Positions 1 through 9,079 of a DNA stretch of 38,299 bases are shown piece by piece. Where the stretch lies: assembly GCA_013054445.1 (NCBI GenBank), contig JAAMPI010000424.1, positions 1 through 38,299 on the forward strand. The letters run 5' to 3'. Source of the stretch: Cudoniella acicularis. Lineage: Eukaryota > Ascomycota > Leotiomycetes > Helotiales > Helotiaceae. Within the stretch, counting starts at the first letter, position 1, and each line of letters starts with the position of its first letter. Under the pieces are notes generated by a model, which made no database searches, had not been told where the DNA came from, and worked only from the letters and a program-made list of their open reading frames with translations. The position numbers and the translations under genes were made by a program.

Positions 1-329
1 AGGAGAATAATTAAGAGAATAATTAAAAGATTAAATAAAAGTATATCTTCATTTTTATACGGGTTCTTAGCAACCTACGGGTATGCCCACCTACCCGCGG
101 GTCTATCCGTAGATGGGTACCCGTGCATGGGTATACCCGCGGGTAGGAGTAACTCTCCTTACTCCTACCCACGGGTACCCATCGAGCAGCCTAGTTATAA
201 TACGATATCGTGGGTATAGCTCTTTCTACAACTAAGTGGCACGCAATTAGAACAAACATTAGAGCTGCTAGCCCACCCATATCATGCCTCTCTTAACCAA
301 CACTTGCAATTTCTTGGCGCAATAGGTTT
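1..329. other. Intergenic, palindromic repeat-bearing left edge
   Basis: No gene is visible. The first 60 bases are A/T-rich, bases 60-187 hold a dense palindromic repeat (separate entry), and the rest is ordinary spacer leading to the RidA-like gene promoter. Confidence 0.6.
60..187. repeat. Palindromic ACCCGCGGGT-type repeat block with perfect hairpin
   Basis: The words CTACCCGCGGGT, GGGTACCCGT, GGGTATACCC and CCCACGGGTACCC recur in both orientations. Bases 141-152 (GGGTAGGAGTAA) and 159-170 form a perfect 12-bp inverted repeat with a 6-nt loop. No coding frame is supported. It may be the terminus of a degenerate transposon or a small foldback repeat; the class is not recognisable from this copy. 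Confidence 0.6.
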
Positions 330-390
330 GATTTATCAGCGCCATGAACTTGATTTCTCAGCGCCAAGAATTTGATTTATCAGCGCCAAA
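330..390 (+). repeat. 22-bp direct repeat, about 2.8 units, upstream of the RidA-like gene
   Basis: Units start at 330, 352 and 374, each beginning GATTT(A/C)TCAGCGCCA. The first two are exactly 22 bp and the third is partial. The array lies about 110-165 bp before the RidA-like start codon, so it could affect that promoter, but no known operator is recognised. Confidence 0.75.
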
Positions 391-495
391 GCAATCGTTC
401 TGTTCCTTCGGGGATGATTCAAATTCAATATATATATTCTATTATTTCTATTTGAGTTCTTTCGCCTTTGAAGCTACTTTACAAACCATCTCACA

Positions 496-957
496 ATGTC
501 ACAGCTTAAATCCTATGCCTACCCTGGAATTGGTGAATGGGCGCAAAAGAATTTCGCATATAGTCAAGCAATCCGTGTCGGCAATCGAATCGTCTGCGCT
601 GGTCAGGGTGGCTGGGACCCCTCACCTGAAAAAGTTGACCTATCGAAGCTCATTAAAGAGGATCTCATGGAAGAGATTGATCAAGCGTTCTCGAACGTTG
701 ACCATAACCTCAAGCATGCCGGTGGGAAAGGCTGGGAGCAAGTTTACAAAGTTGTTACCTACAGTACAGACATAAGGGCCCAGCACAATCGAATTGTTGA
801 GAACCTTAGGAGGTGGATGCCAAATCATACCGCTGTATGGACGGAGGTTGGCGTCTCTCAGCTGGGAACTGATGATATGCATTTTGAGATCGAGGTTGAG
901 GCTTTCGATGAAGAAGGGGCTGAGGAGGTTTCGAAGACAAAGGCGAGAGCAGCTTAA
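496..957 (+). CDS. RidA/YjgF-YER057c-UK114 family protein
   Basis: The 153-residue single-exon protein has the compact trimeric RidA-like fold signature: YSQAIRVGNRIVCAGQGGWDP at residues 22-42, an amphipathic helix around DLMEEIDQAFSNV, GGKGWEQVYKVVTYSTD at 76-92 and a C-terminal strand ending EIEVEAFD. Classical RidA proteins hydrolyse reactive enamine/imine intermediates made by PLP enzymes, using an arginine in a P-x-R-x-x-V-E-V motif. Here the matching stretch is PNHTAVWTEVGV (109-120) and no arginine occupies that place, so an ordinary imine deaminase activity should not be assumed. The ATG lies in a good context (CACAATGTC). A 15-residue charged tail follows the domain. Nothing suggests decay. 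Confidence 0.9.
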   Translation: MSQLKSYAYPGIGEWAQKNFAYSQAIRVGNRIVCAGQGGWDPSPEKVDLSKLIKEDLMEEIDQAFSNVDHNLKHAGGKGWEQVYKVVTYSTDIRAQHNRIVENLRRWMPNHTAVWTEVGVSQLGTDDMHFEIEVEAFDEEGAEEVSKTKARAA

Positions 958-1550
958 TTGAGAACGGGTATGAATTCTACTTATTACTATACTCTTTAAC
1001 TAATATTTTCAGGGTATTGTATTCTGGAAAAGGACTAGAAGTTTATTTCACTATTGGTGAAAAGGCTATTTGGAGAAATCTTTCAACTTGGGTATTTAAG
1101 CAAGATGAGTGTCGCGGCAGTGACGAATTGCATTGACGTCACGTGCAAGCGGCCGCAGTTAGACGAGGCCGCGTGACAGTGTTCTGTGTATTTACTTGAG
1201 GCTTCTATAAGAACCTCTTCCTTCCCTAATTTAGCATCGTCGAAGGAACTCTATCAATCGTCTCTCTGCGCCGTGGACTCTTCCGTGCGTGACAATGAGT
1301 GGGTGGATCTTCCAGGTCCCGCAGATTGGTGGCCTGAAGATGATAGTCTTGATGAAACCCGGTTTTCTTTTCCTGAATTTGATCCTGGGTTTTAGTAAGC
1401 ATTCTTGTTGGCTCTTGCTCTAACTAATCCAAATCACGGCTCATATGAACGGGTTCTTCCTTCAGAAGATACGTTGCTTCTCATGGACAATGACTCTGCG
1501 TAAGAGAGCTTGTTGGAAATCTATACGATCTCGATCAACTCGCTGTTGTT
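958..1550. other. Intergenic; no convincing gene
   Basis: A 69-codon open frame at 1186-1395 has no ATG at its start (it opens on GTG) and no recognised motif, so it is not called as a gene. The only notable sequence is the CRE/E-box composite at 1134-1145. Confidence 0.5.
1134..1145. promoter_or_regulatory. Composite CRE (TGACGTCA) and E-box (CACGTG)
   Basis: TGACGTCA overlaps CACGTG in the 12-mer TGACGTCACGTG. TGACGTCA is the known site of ATF/CREB-type bZIP factors and CACGTG that of bHLH factors. No intact gene lies immediately downstream, so any role is unknown. Confidence 0.35.
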
Positions 1551-1934
1551 CTACCTGGGCTTCTTGATCTTATATAATTTGCTTCTAACAGCTGTAGTAG
1601 CTTGTTCCTTTCGTGTAAATTCTATTTGTATAGCGTTTTGATCTTGCGTAGCTACCCTTACTGATTCTACTTGGTGTCCCGGTAGTTCCTGTGAGATTAA
1701 TTTCTTAAGGTTAAACTGCGTTAATCGTCTTTCCGCTTCAGCAGCAGCACGCTGTTCAGCAAGACGCCGCTGTTCTTCAGCAAGACGTTGTTCTTCAGCA
1801 AGACGCTGTTCTTCAGCAGCACGCTGTTTAGCAACACGTCGCTGTTCTTCAGCAGCACGCTGTTCAGTAAGACGCCGCTGTTTAGCAACACGTCGCTTCT
1901 GCTCGGCCTGGATAGTATAACGTTCTGTTATCAC
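1551..1934 (-). pseudogene. Repeat-coding frame (EQRxxAEEQR coiled coil), probable relic
   Basis: The frame encodes about 127 residues. The first half is a run of AEEQR/AKQRR-type repeats that would form a long, highly charged alpha-helix. The second half (ending KLYKIKKPR) is non-repetitive with QFNLKKLISQEL. The frame opens on GTG and is preceded by an in-frame TAG, so there is no supported start. It sits in AT-rich repeat-poor-gene DNA, so a fragment of a transposon-associated or lineage-specific gene is likely. The function is unknown. Confidence 0.4.
1741..1905 (-). repeat. Degenerate 18-bp tandem repeat
   Basis: On the plus strand, units related to TTCTTCAGCAAGACGCTG repeat about nine times with substitutions such as CAGCAGCACGCTG. 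On the minus strand they encode AEEQR-type hexads. The 18-bp period keeps the frame. Confidence 0.75.
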
Positions 1935-3490
1935 GTGAGATCTCTATGTCACGTGCGTTGGGGTTTACTTAGCCTTAGAAGCATCAAGCAGGTTCTGGTA
2001 GAACGTTATCCTAATCAAGTGATAATATTAGAATATAAGTTAAGCACGAACTTAAATATAGGAAAGCTATATAGCTATATAGGTCGTAGTAGCTATAGTT
2101 CCTAAGTTCTTAAGTTCTATCCTTATAACACTGAATGTAAGAACCCCGGAACTGATCATGTGACTCGTCACATGATCTTAGGTCGTAACAGGTTATAGAG
2201 TTAAGGACTTAGAGTGAGCTTCCCGTATCTAGCTAGTTAAGGCTGTCACCCTACTATAGTTGTTATACGGAGACCATAGCCTCGCTAGGGCTATCTATCT
2301 ATTTGTAGGTGGCCTACCTCTCTTTTATTGTTCTACTAAGGTAATCCTCTTCTCCCTAGTATATTTAGAAAAGCGCTTCTCGATGTCTTCCGGTAGTATA
2401 TTCTTTAGAAGAGGATAGGGAATTCGCTAGATGAGTATTAGCACCGGTCGTATATTTTAAGCAAGTAGTCGCTTTACTTACTATCTCTGCTATAGATAGT
2501 GGCCACGATGTATAGTCCCTGGATCTGTACGTAGTATATCGACTATACTTATAAATGATTAGAGCTACGTCGATACTATTAAATTCCCCTAATTTATAGG
2601 CTTTCTTAATCAAAGTGTTCTTTCTCCTGTTTATTCCCTCGTTCTTTCGTTTCTTTCTTACCTCGTTGTTTCGTTTGATCTTTGTTATATCTATTTATAT
2701 AATAGCTGCCCCGAGGTCGAGAAGGTTTCTTAGGTTTCTTAATACTTTTCGATCTTAAGGCTTGATATATTTAAGAGCTGTCTGTTGTTCGGCCCGTGAT
2801 CTATCAAAGGCCCTTAATTTTTAATAGCTATCTTTAAAGACTCTCTCGTATTTATAGCTAACAGGGCTATAGGAGCCGAATTTAAACCTGTAATCCTCTA
2901 AATCTTGATCCCCTGGTTTTGATTATATAATAAGGGGCCTGAATCGGACCCCTCTAAACCAAAGTAGTATAAAACTATATTTGGACCCCTTAATTCCGAA
3001 AATAGGCCGAGCTCTGTAAGCCCCTTTATACTGCTACTTGTCCTTATGATATGCGATTCTGCTTAGTCCTTACTCTTTCCACTAGACTAGACAGGGGTTT
3101 CATGTTTTAAGGAATCATTAAACCTCTGCTAGCACTTAATCGATATTTACTAGGGTATCTCTACCTTCAGAGTAAAGAGACCCTAGCAGCGCTTAAACGA
3201 GAACATTTTCTTTCGGACGTTGTAAGGCGGACAAGAAATATTACCGAGGCGCTAAGAAGTGCACCACATCAAACTGCTTAAGGTGTTCTTGAGGGCGCCA
3301 TTCCTAAACCAGCAAGGCCGAATTCCACGACCAGGGACCATTTGAAGCAAACCTATATATTACCAGCAATAACTGCTATTAATATACCCCAGCTCTACCA
3401 GGAGGTTGGTAAGGAGGGGTGCTCAAGCGTCACCACATGCTCTCAATGACGAGTCTCTTTAGTGAAGTCACATGCTTTCATACTTTCTCT
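1935..3490. other. AT-rich gene-poor stretch with decayed coding relics
   Basis: No intact gene is seen. Many TA-rich words (TATAGCTATATAGG and similar) and short stop-ridden frames suggest mutated repeat DNA. On the minus strand about 2690-2910 a frame with several stops still reads a protein-like stretch including RAEQQTALKYIKP, so an old coding element is probable, but its class cannot be named. Confidence 0.45.
2154..2177. repeat. Perfect 10-bp inverted repeat, GATCATGTGA/TCACATGATC
   Basis: Arms 2154-2163 and 2168-2177 are perfect complements around a CTCG loop. The core CATGTGA word recurs elsewhere in the window (for example about 14129 and 14279). It could be a dimeric binding site or a chance palindrome. 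Confidence 0.5.
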
Positions 3491-3499
3491 TAACAGGCA

Positions 3500-3785
3500 T
3501 AGTAACCTAGGAGCTATGAGCTCATAGGAGCATCTTCCCAGAAGCCTCGCCCTGGGCGTGATACTGTCCTAGGAGCTGTGAGTTCCTAGAAGCCTCCTCC
3601 TGATCATTATTATCGCCCAGGATCCCCAGGTTCCCAGGACAAGGAACCTAGGAACCTAAGGATCTTGGGATTACAATTCTAGGATATTATGACTCTTGGG
3701 AGACCATGTCTCCTAGGAGCTTTGTCCTGGGAACTTGAGGCTCCTAAGAGAAAGTTTCTGGAAGATTGTGCCTCCCAGGAGCCCG
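3500..3785. repeat. CCTAGGAGCT / CCCAGGA-rich degenerate repeat block
   Basis: CCTAGGAGCT occurs at 3506, 3568 and 3712. Shorter variants (CCTAGAAGC, CCCAGGATC, CCTAGGAAC, CTCCTAAGAG, CTCCCAGGAG) fill the space between, in both orientations because the core CCTAGG is itself palindromic. No coding frame is supported. It looks like a decayed minisatellite. Confidence 0.6.
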
Positions 3786-4355
3786 GCGCGACCAGTGGCA
3801 TGTGACCGCTGAGTCACCTGATTGGGTCATATCGAACGTCTATTTAAGGATGACTCCCCACATTATTCTTCTTGACTCCTTCGCGCTATGTTTTGCATCT
3901 AGAACCCAATACAAACCTTGACTCCAACCCTCACAACTAGGAGTATTTTACGAGAGTTAATCGCATTAATGAGTCTACTAGTCTATTTGTATTGAACTAA
4001 CGTCAAATTACGTTCTTAGACCTAGAAAATAGACGAATGTTATGAGTTATATAAAGGCCAAAAATTGTGGTAGAGCTACTATTGCGTTGCCTTGAAGAAT
4101 AGTGCTAAGCTACGAGTATCACGTGCATATAAGTGGATGTAGATCCAAAAAAGGTTCCGGAGGGATCCTTGTTAGGGCCAAAATAAAACCCGCTTCTAGA
4201 GACAAGACGAGGAAAGTATAACCGGGCCTTAAAGGGGCAAAACGAGCCCCTGCGGATACTAAAATCGCTCTTTAATGTATACACAGGCTAACTTAGCGTG
4301 TGCTTAGGCCGTGCTTAAAAATGCTCACCCTTGGCTTAAGCTTACTCACCCATAG
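3786..4355. other. Spacer before copy A
   Basis: No gene seen. A TATTTAAG word near 3841 could be a promoter element. The 3' end leads into the truncated family copy A without a visible start codon. Confidence 0.4.
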
Positions 4356-4784
4356 CTTAGGTCTTTTCAAGCTCAAACTTTCAATACAGAGGACCACGGA
4401 GACCTCTTCCGAAAGCTATACAACATACAGATTGAAATGCTTCTAGAACCAAACTCCGAGCTGTCCGGGTATCTCAATAACGCTTCTGTTTGTGAGTTGT
4501 TAAGCTTCCGTGTGATGATGGTCCAGGAGAAGTCCTTCACGGTTGCTACCAGAAATAAACAAGCTGATGACGACTCCTTGGAACTAGAAAAGGAGATGAT
4601 GGAAATTTTGTTGACGCCTCCAGCTGACGAGGTCTATGTGGAAAAGGATGTCATGCTAACAAACCTCCATAAGAAGATGAAGGAGCAAATGTTGAAGGTG
4701 GCGACGAAGGAATGGACAGCTACCTGTCAAAGAAGCGCCTCAGTCGACCCGAGGAAGCAAACTCCTTGGAGAAAATCTAGGTGA
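4356..4784 (+). pseudogene. Family copy A: C-terminal fragment of the unrecognised CxxC/coil family
   Basis: From 4356 one open frame runs to the TGA stop ending at 4784. Its start HGDLFRKLYNIQIEMLLEP aligns with HRDLFTEMYGLPIEAFLDE of copy B and HEGLFKDLYGVPIYAIL of copy C. Its middle ADDDSLELEKEMMEILLTPP aligns with the ADDKYLELERKLKEI of copy C and the SLHQQLLDIVLTTP of copy B. The in-frame ATG at 4437 lies inside the conserved domain, and an in-frame TAG occurs at 4353-4355, so the N-terminal part is missing. The alignment was made by eye and the family is not recognised. The domain is mostly helical and charged, with no membrane segment or known catalytic motif. Confidence 0.55.
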
Positions 4785-5560
4785 TTGAACGGACTTTCCG
4801 TAGCACAGGTGTTTTGAATCTAAATATCCAATTTCCCGAAATTGTGAAATTGGTTGCGAGTCGAGACTCGAGTCATACGTCGAGTATGTGGAATCACCTG
4901 TACATGTTTCGAGGACGCCGTTATTTCCTAATTGTGTATTAGATCAATTTTAATATTTGAGTTACCACAGGAATAATGATACTTCCTAATCCTCTGCATC
5001 GTCACTCAAGCTTCCTACAAGTCTAGAGAGTACTTAAGGGCAAAGCCACAAGTGTGAGGATATATTATTAGTACTCAGAAGACATGGACAAAATGTTAAG
5101 TTTCTTTCCTTATATTTTAAGATGGCAACTGTACAATAGAGAAAGATCTCGCATGTATTAATTTAAATAGAGGGAGCATGATTCACTTGAGTAAGGGAAG
5201 CAAGTAAGGAAACGCGGCTAGTTGATAAACGATGTTCGCATATACGCTCTAAAACCACGGGGTTCTTACATGATTAAACAAAGAGTGGTTAGATCTTTGT
5301 GCATAAGCCTGTCCCCTGAATTTAACACAGTTGTTGAGGTAGTCACGTATAAGGTGTATTGACCTTCCAGCTTGCAACTTATGAGATGTCCAGATGGCTT
5401 AGATTCGGTGTTTTCTCGGACCGACAATTCATTTAAAATCACTAAGATCGCGTCTTCTGAAGATACTCTTTAAACCTCCTCTAAAATACGCCCTCGACTC
5501 GCGATCTCAAAGTAACATTGTTGATCATATCTCAACCATAGCTCATCCGAACCACTCGCC
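4785..5560. other. Intergenic
   Basis: No gene or repeat of note. The last 60 bases before 5561 are C/T- and CAA-rich, like a fungal 5' leader, and fit the start at 5561. Confidence 0.5.
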
Positions 5561-6430
5561 ATGAGCTCTAGTAAGGAAACCCAAAAGCCGAAGTTAACCC
5601 GTCCTCCAACTACGATGGCGGCCGCGACTGCTACCGCTGCTCACGATCCTCCACCCCTCCACCATTTCAATATCCGCCAGCACCCGAGCACCTGTCAGCT
5701 CCTGTATCTGTCGTCAACCGCAGATCCGAATCACACGTTCCTTATCTCCCTCGAGGAGGTTTGGAATCGCCTAACTACGATGGCCATCCTTCTCGCTGAG
5801 GCCCGCGAGCTACCCGCACGTGCTCGAGAAGAATCCAGCCTTGCCCTCAAGAAGAATCTTAAAAATCAGCGGCACAAACATATCCTTCAGTATTTCGATA
5901 GTATTGATGAAAAGCTTAAGGACTTTAAGGCGGAGACTGCAGCCAAAACGAATAAGGCATGCATTAGCCTTTCTACGAAACACTACGGCACAGAGACAGA
6001 ATGTCAAGATTTTATTAGCGGCCAGGGACCTATATCAGAAGTTCATGCTTTGCTGTCAAAAGTCTCACCTTTTCTCTGGCTACTATCGGCGTTAGCTATG
6101 CTGCAAGACTTTTGCCGTTCCCTCCTGGAACTCGAAGTCCCACTCCCACCCCTACATGCACGATATGTGTTCCTTTCCGGCTCTTCGAGCTGGCTCCTCC
6201 GTATTTGACTCTAACGGCTTAGGCAACAAGTTTTCTCGCGTCGTTCTCGTCCTCTTCCAAAAACTAAAAAACGTGCCCCTGCTCCTGGAAGCACAGTATG
6301 TATCTCTTACCGCTTCTGCGGGCTCGATCTCAGTGTCTGTCTCCAACGGCTTAAGTAGCAGATCTTCTCACGCCGTTCTGCTCCTTCTTCCCTCGGTTCA
6401 TGTCTACCATTTCCACCAAAGAAAACTTGA
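5561..6430 (+). pseudogene. Unrecognised charged protein, broken by stops; contains a 132-bp in-frame duplication
   Basis: An ATG at 5561 opens a 215-codon frame: a low-complexity start (TTMAAATATAAHDPPP), a helical charged middle (LALKKNLKNQRHKHILQYF, then DEKLKDFKAETAAK) and a hydrophobic stretch (LLSKVSPFLWLLSALAML). It stops at TGA 6206, yet the same frame stays protein-like to TGA 6428. Beyond the stop, two units repeat with a 132-bp period (CGGCTT at 6215 and 6347; QVFSRRS and QIFSRRS). TAA 6212 aligns with CAA in the other unit and TAG 6356 aligns with CAA, which fits C-to-T nonsense changes. A proline-rich alternative frame near 5650-5800 hints at a frameshift too. The family is unknown. 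Confidence 0.5.
6134..6397 (+). repeat. 132-bp (44-codon) tandem duplication, two units
   Basis: Bases around 6164-6260 align with 6297-6392 at an offset of 132-133 bp. Matching words include TATGTG/TATGTA, AACGGCTTA and TTCTC(G/A)CG(T/C)CGTTCT. In the frame of the 5561 gene the differences in FSRRS codons are silent, so the duplication evolved while coding. Confidence 0.65.
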
Positions 6431-6810
6431 CACCTTGGTATCTAGACAGTGTATGGGGTTAGATTTTGTGTCGGTCGGAGCGAGAGCACAAAACATTGGT
6501 TCTATCATGGTTTTTTCACTGTCCCTGGTATTTAGGCTAGGAATTTCATATTAGGCATTACATTGTATACCGGGCTGCATCATGTCATAGCGTTGGCGTA
6601 TTGGGGTCTAGCTTGATGCTTGGCATTGCATGTAGGGTTAATTCTGGGATGAAGGCTTAACTCCTAAGCTTAGGTGGCAAATCGTAGCACTCCTCTTATA
6701 TTCTTACAAATATTTATTGATTGGTTGATTTTACTGTCACCTGGCTGTTGTCTACTAAGGCACAGTTTAAAAGGAGTTTGGAAATTTAGAATCACTCAAC
6801 TAAGTCTGAA
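6431..6810. other. Spacer between decayed genes
   Basis: No gene supported. The open frame running to 6554 belongs to a frame different from the silent-change-supported one and is not called. Confidence 0.45.
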
Positions 6811-7646
6811 GTGGCGCCTTTATCTGTAGATAGAATTCAAGACACTTCAACCCAGTCTATCCAAAGGACAGAAAATGAGATTCCCATCAGACGCCGGAGT
6901 ATCCTAAACCCCCTCTACAACGAGTTCCAACCCGGCAAGAAATTCGAAGAAACCCGAACAGAAACCCAGATATGGACTCCCAAGAAAAAGCTTGCTGAAG
7001 CAGAGATGGAGTATCTCACCCTCAAGGACAACTCTTTGAAGCAGACACCAAGCTCCGCGAGCACGCCCACACCTTGAAGAGCTCCGCGCTTATCCGCCAC
7101 AGATTCTTGGTTGCCGAAAACCCCAAAGCACCAGCCAATCGGACAGCCACGCAGAAAGGTAACCGGGCAGCCCACGATGGAAAGATTGCAGTAGATATGA
7201 GTCTGTTTAAATCTGTCTACTTCAATATTGTAGAGCATAGGGATCTATTTACTGAAATGTATGGCCTCCCGATTGAGGCGTTCCTCGACGAAAGATCGCT
7301 GTTCAATCTGCTCCTCGACATCGCTCCTCTTCGTAAAATGCTAAGTTATAGGGCCTCGATTGCCCATAGGAAGCTATATTCGGAGAAGAGTTTGGATCCA
7401 AAAACGGATGAGCACTTTTCATCACTACACCAGCAGCTATTAGATATTGTCCTCACCACGCCGGTAGAAACACTAAACGGGCCAGAGCGACAAAAGGAGG
7501 TGCAGAATCGCAAAGGTTACATGAAAAGGCTCTTAATGAAAATAAAAAAGATGGAGATGGCGCATGAGGCCAGGCTCCAGGGAGACAACTTGCTCGCTAC
7601 AGCAAAGCGGGCTGGGGAAGAATGGAGTAGAATGGTGCTGAGCTAA
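6811..7646 (+). pseudogene. Family copy B: C-terminal domain with upstream frameshifted segment
   Basis: The 3' part, read from 6999 after an in-frame TGA to TAA 7646, is the best-preserved copy of the family domain: DMSLFKSVYFNIVEHRDLF, MYGLPIEAFLDERSLFNLLL, LRKMLSYRASIAHRKLY, then two long charged helices ending EEWSRMVLS. Upstream, another frame (about 6811-7077) encodes a helical segment (KKKLAEAEMEYLTLKD) that ends at 7077. Joining the two would need a one-base shift near 7035 or an unseen intron; no ATG supports the upstream piece. The first ATG in the 3' frame is at 7197, at the domain start, so a short intact domain-only protein of about 149 residues is also possible. Function unknown. 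Confidence 0.55.
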
Positions 7647-8495
7647 CTGACGACGAAAAGGGGAATTTCAAATACTTAATAATAAATGTATTCAGACGCT
7701 GCGGCTACGATATTGAACATTAATTTCTGTACTCAATTTAAATAGTTTATCGTTCAGTTGTTGTTCCACAGCGCAATCTCCCATCGACTAATATTCTTTC
7801 TCCTTTTAAGGGACAAGTTACCGTGTGTCACCCTCAACACGTGACAGGAACAAGGCTTTCCTATACGAAGAAAATTTCCGGAACACTGGATGACGTGAAA
7901 TTTGTGATTTTTCCCAGTGCTGTATTTATATCCTTCTACGATGTTTAGTAGATATTTAATTATTTTGAAGTGTCTATTGTATCGCAAGCGAGGCTGTTCC
8001 CCAGACCATTCATGTAGCACAACTCACCTATGGATAAAAATGCTACATTAATGATTAAGAATGTTAACTTGTAACCTGAGAGACAACATATGGCGACTAT
8101 TAGCTTATTCGCGTCTACTAATTGCAGGTGAATGTTTAATTGCATCCCTATCGTCAGACTAAAACGTGATTCTTATTCAAAAACGCTTGTCCTCTCTCTT
8201 ACTCACACCTTCAACACTTGTGACTGTTACCTAAATCATGAATATCTATAAAAGAAGGGCCGCTTTTCTATACATTACCACCCCTTTCTCTCCTCTCCAC
8301 GCGAATTTTCCGCCAACCAAAAAAGAACTAGCACAAAAACCTCTCAACATCCAAAGACAATAACGGTAACATAACAATTACCTAAGATACATAGGTAACA
8401 CAGGAGGAAAATGTGCCACCTATACAAGTACTCCCTGCTCTAGATGCCGACGGTTTGTCTACAGCAAGCGCTGGAATTGCGGCCACTGGTGCTGT
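7647..8495. other. AT-rich intergenic
   Basis: No gene supported on either strand. A pyrimidine-rich stretch with CCACCCCTTTCTCTCC near 8278 resembles a promoter core, but no coding start follows that I can defend. Confidence 0.45.
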
Positions 8496-8573
8496 CGTAT
8501 AGTAACCATCAACCGAGGAAATGATCAATTGAGTGCGTAATTAATGAATTTCTCGATTGATGGTTACTATACG
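8496..8573. repeat. 78-bp foldback (imperfect inverted repeat, arms about 25 bp)
   Basis: The left arm begins CGTATAGTAACCATCAA and the right arm ends with its exact 17-bp complement. The arms continue to about 25 bp with two mismatches (C/T and G/A, both transitions) around a roughly 27-nt loop. It resembles a tiny MITE or foldback element. Confidence 0.75.
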
Positions 8574-8700
8574 CCTAGGATATGTTCGTCAACTGTCGGA
8601 GACCTCCGCCGGAGTGTAGCGCAGGCAAAGGTTAGGGTAGAGGCTGGGATTAGAGGGCGGTAGGACCCCCCCTTATATTTTCTGAATTACACACTACGAG

Positions 8701-8766
8701 TATACGAGGAATTAACCAACTACACGTCTAATTAGTCACTTCCTCGGTTAGCGAATACCATACTAC
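8701..8766 (-). repeat. Diverged second copy of the 8496 foldback sequence
   Basis: Read on the minus strand, this stretch aligns with 8494-8560: GTAGTATGGTA with GTCGTATAGTA, CTAACCGAGGAA with TCAACCGAGGAA, and TTCCTCG with TTTCTCG. Spacing is conserved throughout, so the two are related copies in opposite orientation about 140 bp apart. Confidence 0.55.
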
Positions 8767-8797
8767 AGTGCGGACTTCAAAACTACCTGCAAGAAAG

Positions 8798-9079
8798 ATG
8801 GATTCCGGGCCGTGTCGAAAATGCATTTATAAACACGTAGACGAGGTGTCTGATGATGAATCCGCGGGGGAAGAGGTTGATGAAGAATCTGAGGGAAAAC
8901 TCATCTGTGAGGAATGTCAGTGTAGGGAGTGTTCTGGGGAATAGGATAACGAAGGCGACGGTGATAATGATGTCGGTGTTAGGTCAGGAGTTCCAGGTTA
9001 TCACTGTGAAACTTGTCTGGCCTTACGGTACGCTGGCTGGAGTGTCAGGGGAGTAAATGCCCGGTCTACGGATATCTAA
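8798..9079 (+). pseudogene. Cysteine-rich small reading frame with one internal TAG
   Basis: ATG 8798 opens MDSGPCRKCIYKH followed by an acidic stretch (SDDESAGEEVDEESEG) and CEECQCRECSGE, then TAG at 8942-8944. The same frame then stays open to TAA 9077, adding DNEGDGDNDVGV and HCETCLALRYAGW. Four CxxC-type pairs suggest metal binding. The TAG can be derived from CAG by one C-to-T change. The PCRKC start resembles PCRLC in the CxxC modules of copy C, but the match is short. It could be a functional 48-residue peptide; a broken gene is more likely. Confidence 0.4.

Noticed and set aside
1186..1395. 69-codon open frame with an acidic, Trp-containing end
   Set aside because: It opens on GTG, has no ATG or motif and is not supported by a promoter or homologous copy in the window.
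8581..8690. GGTTAGGGTAGAGGCTGGGATTAG resembling telomere repeats
   Set aside because: Only one TTAGGG-like word occurs and there is no tandem array.
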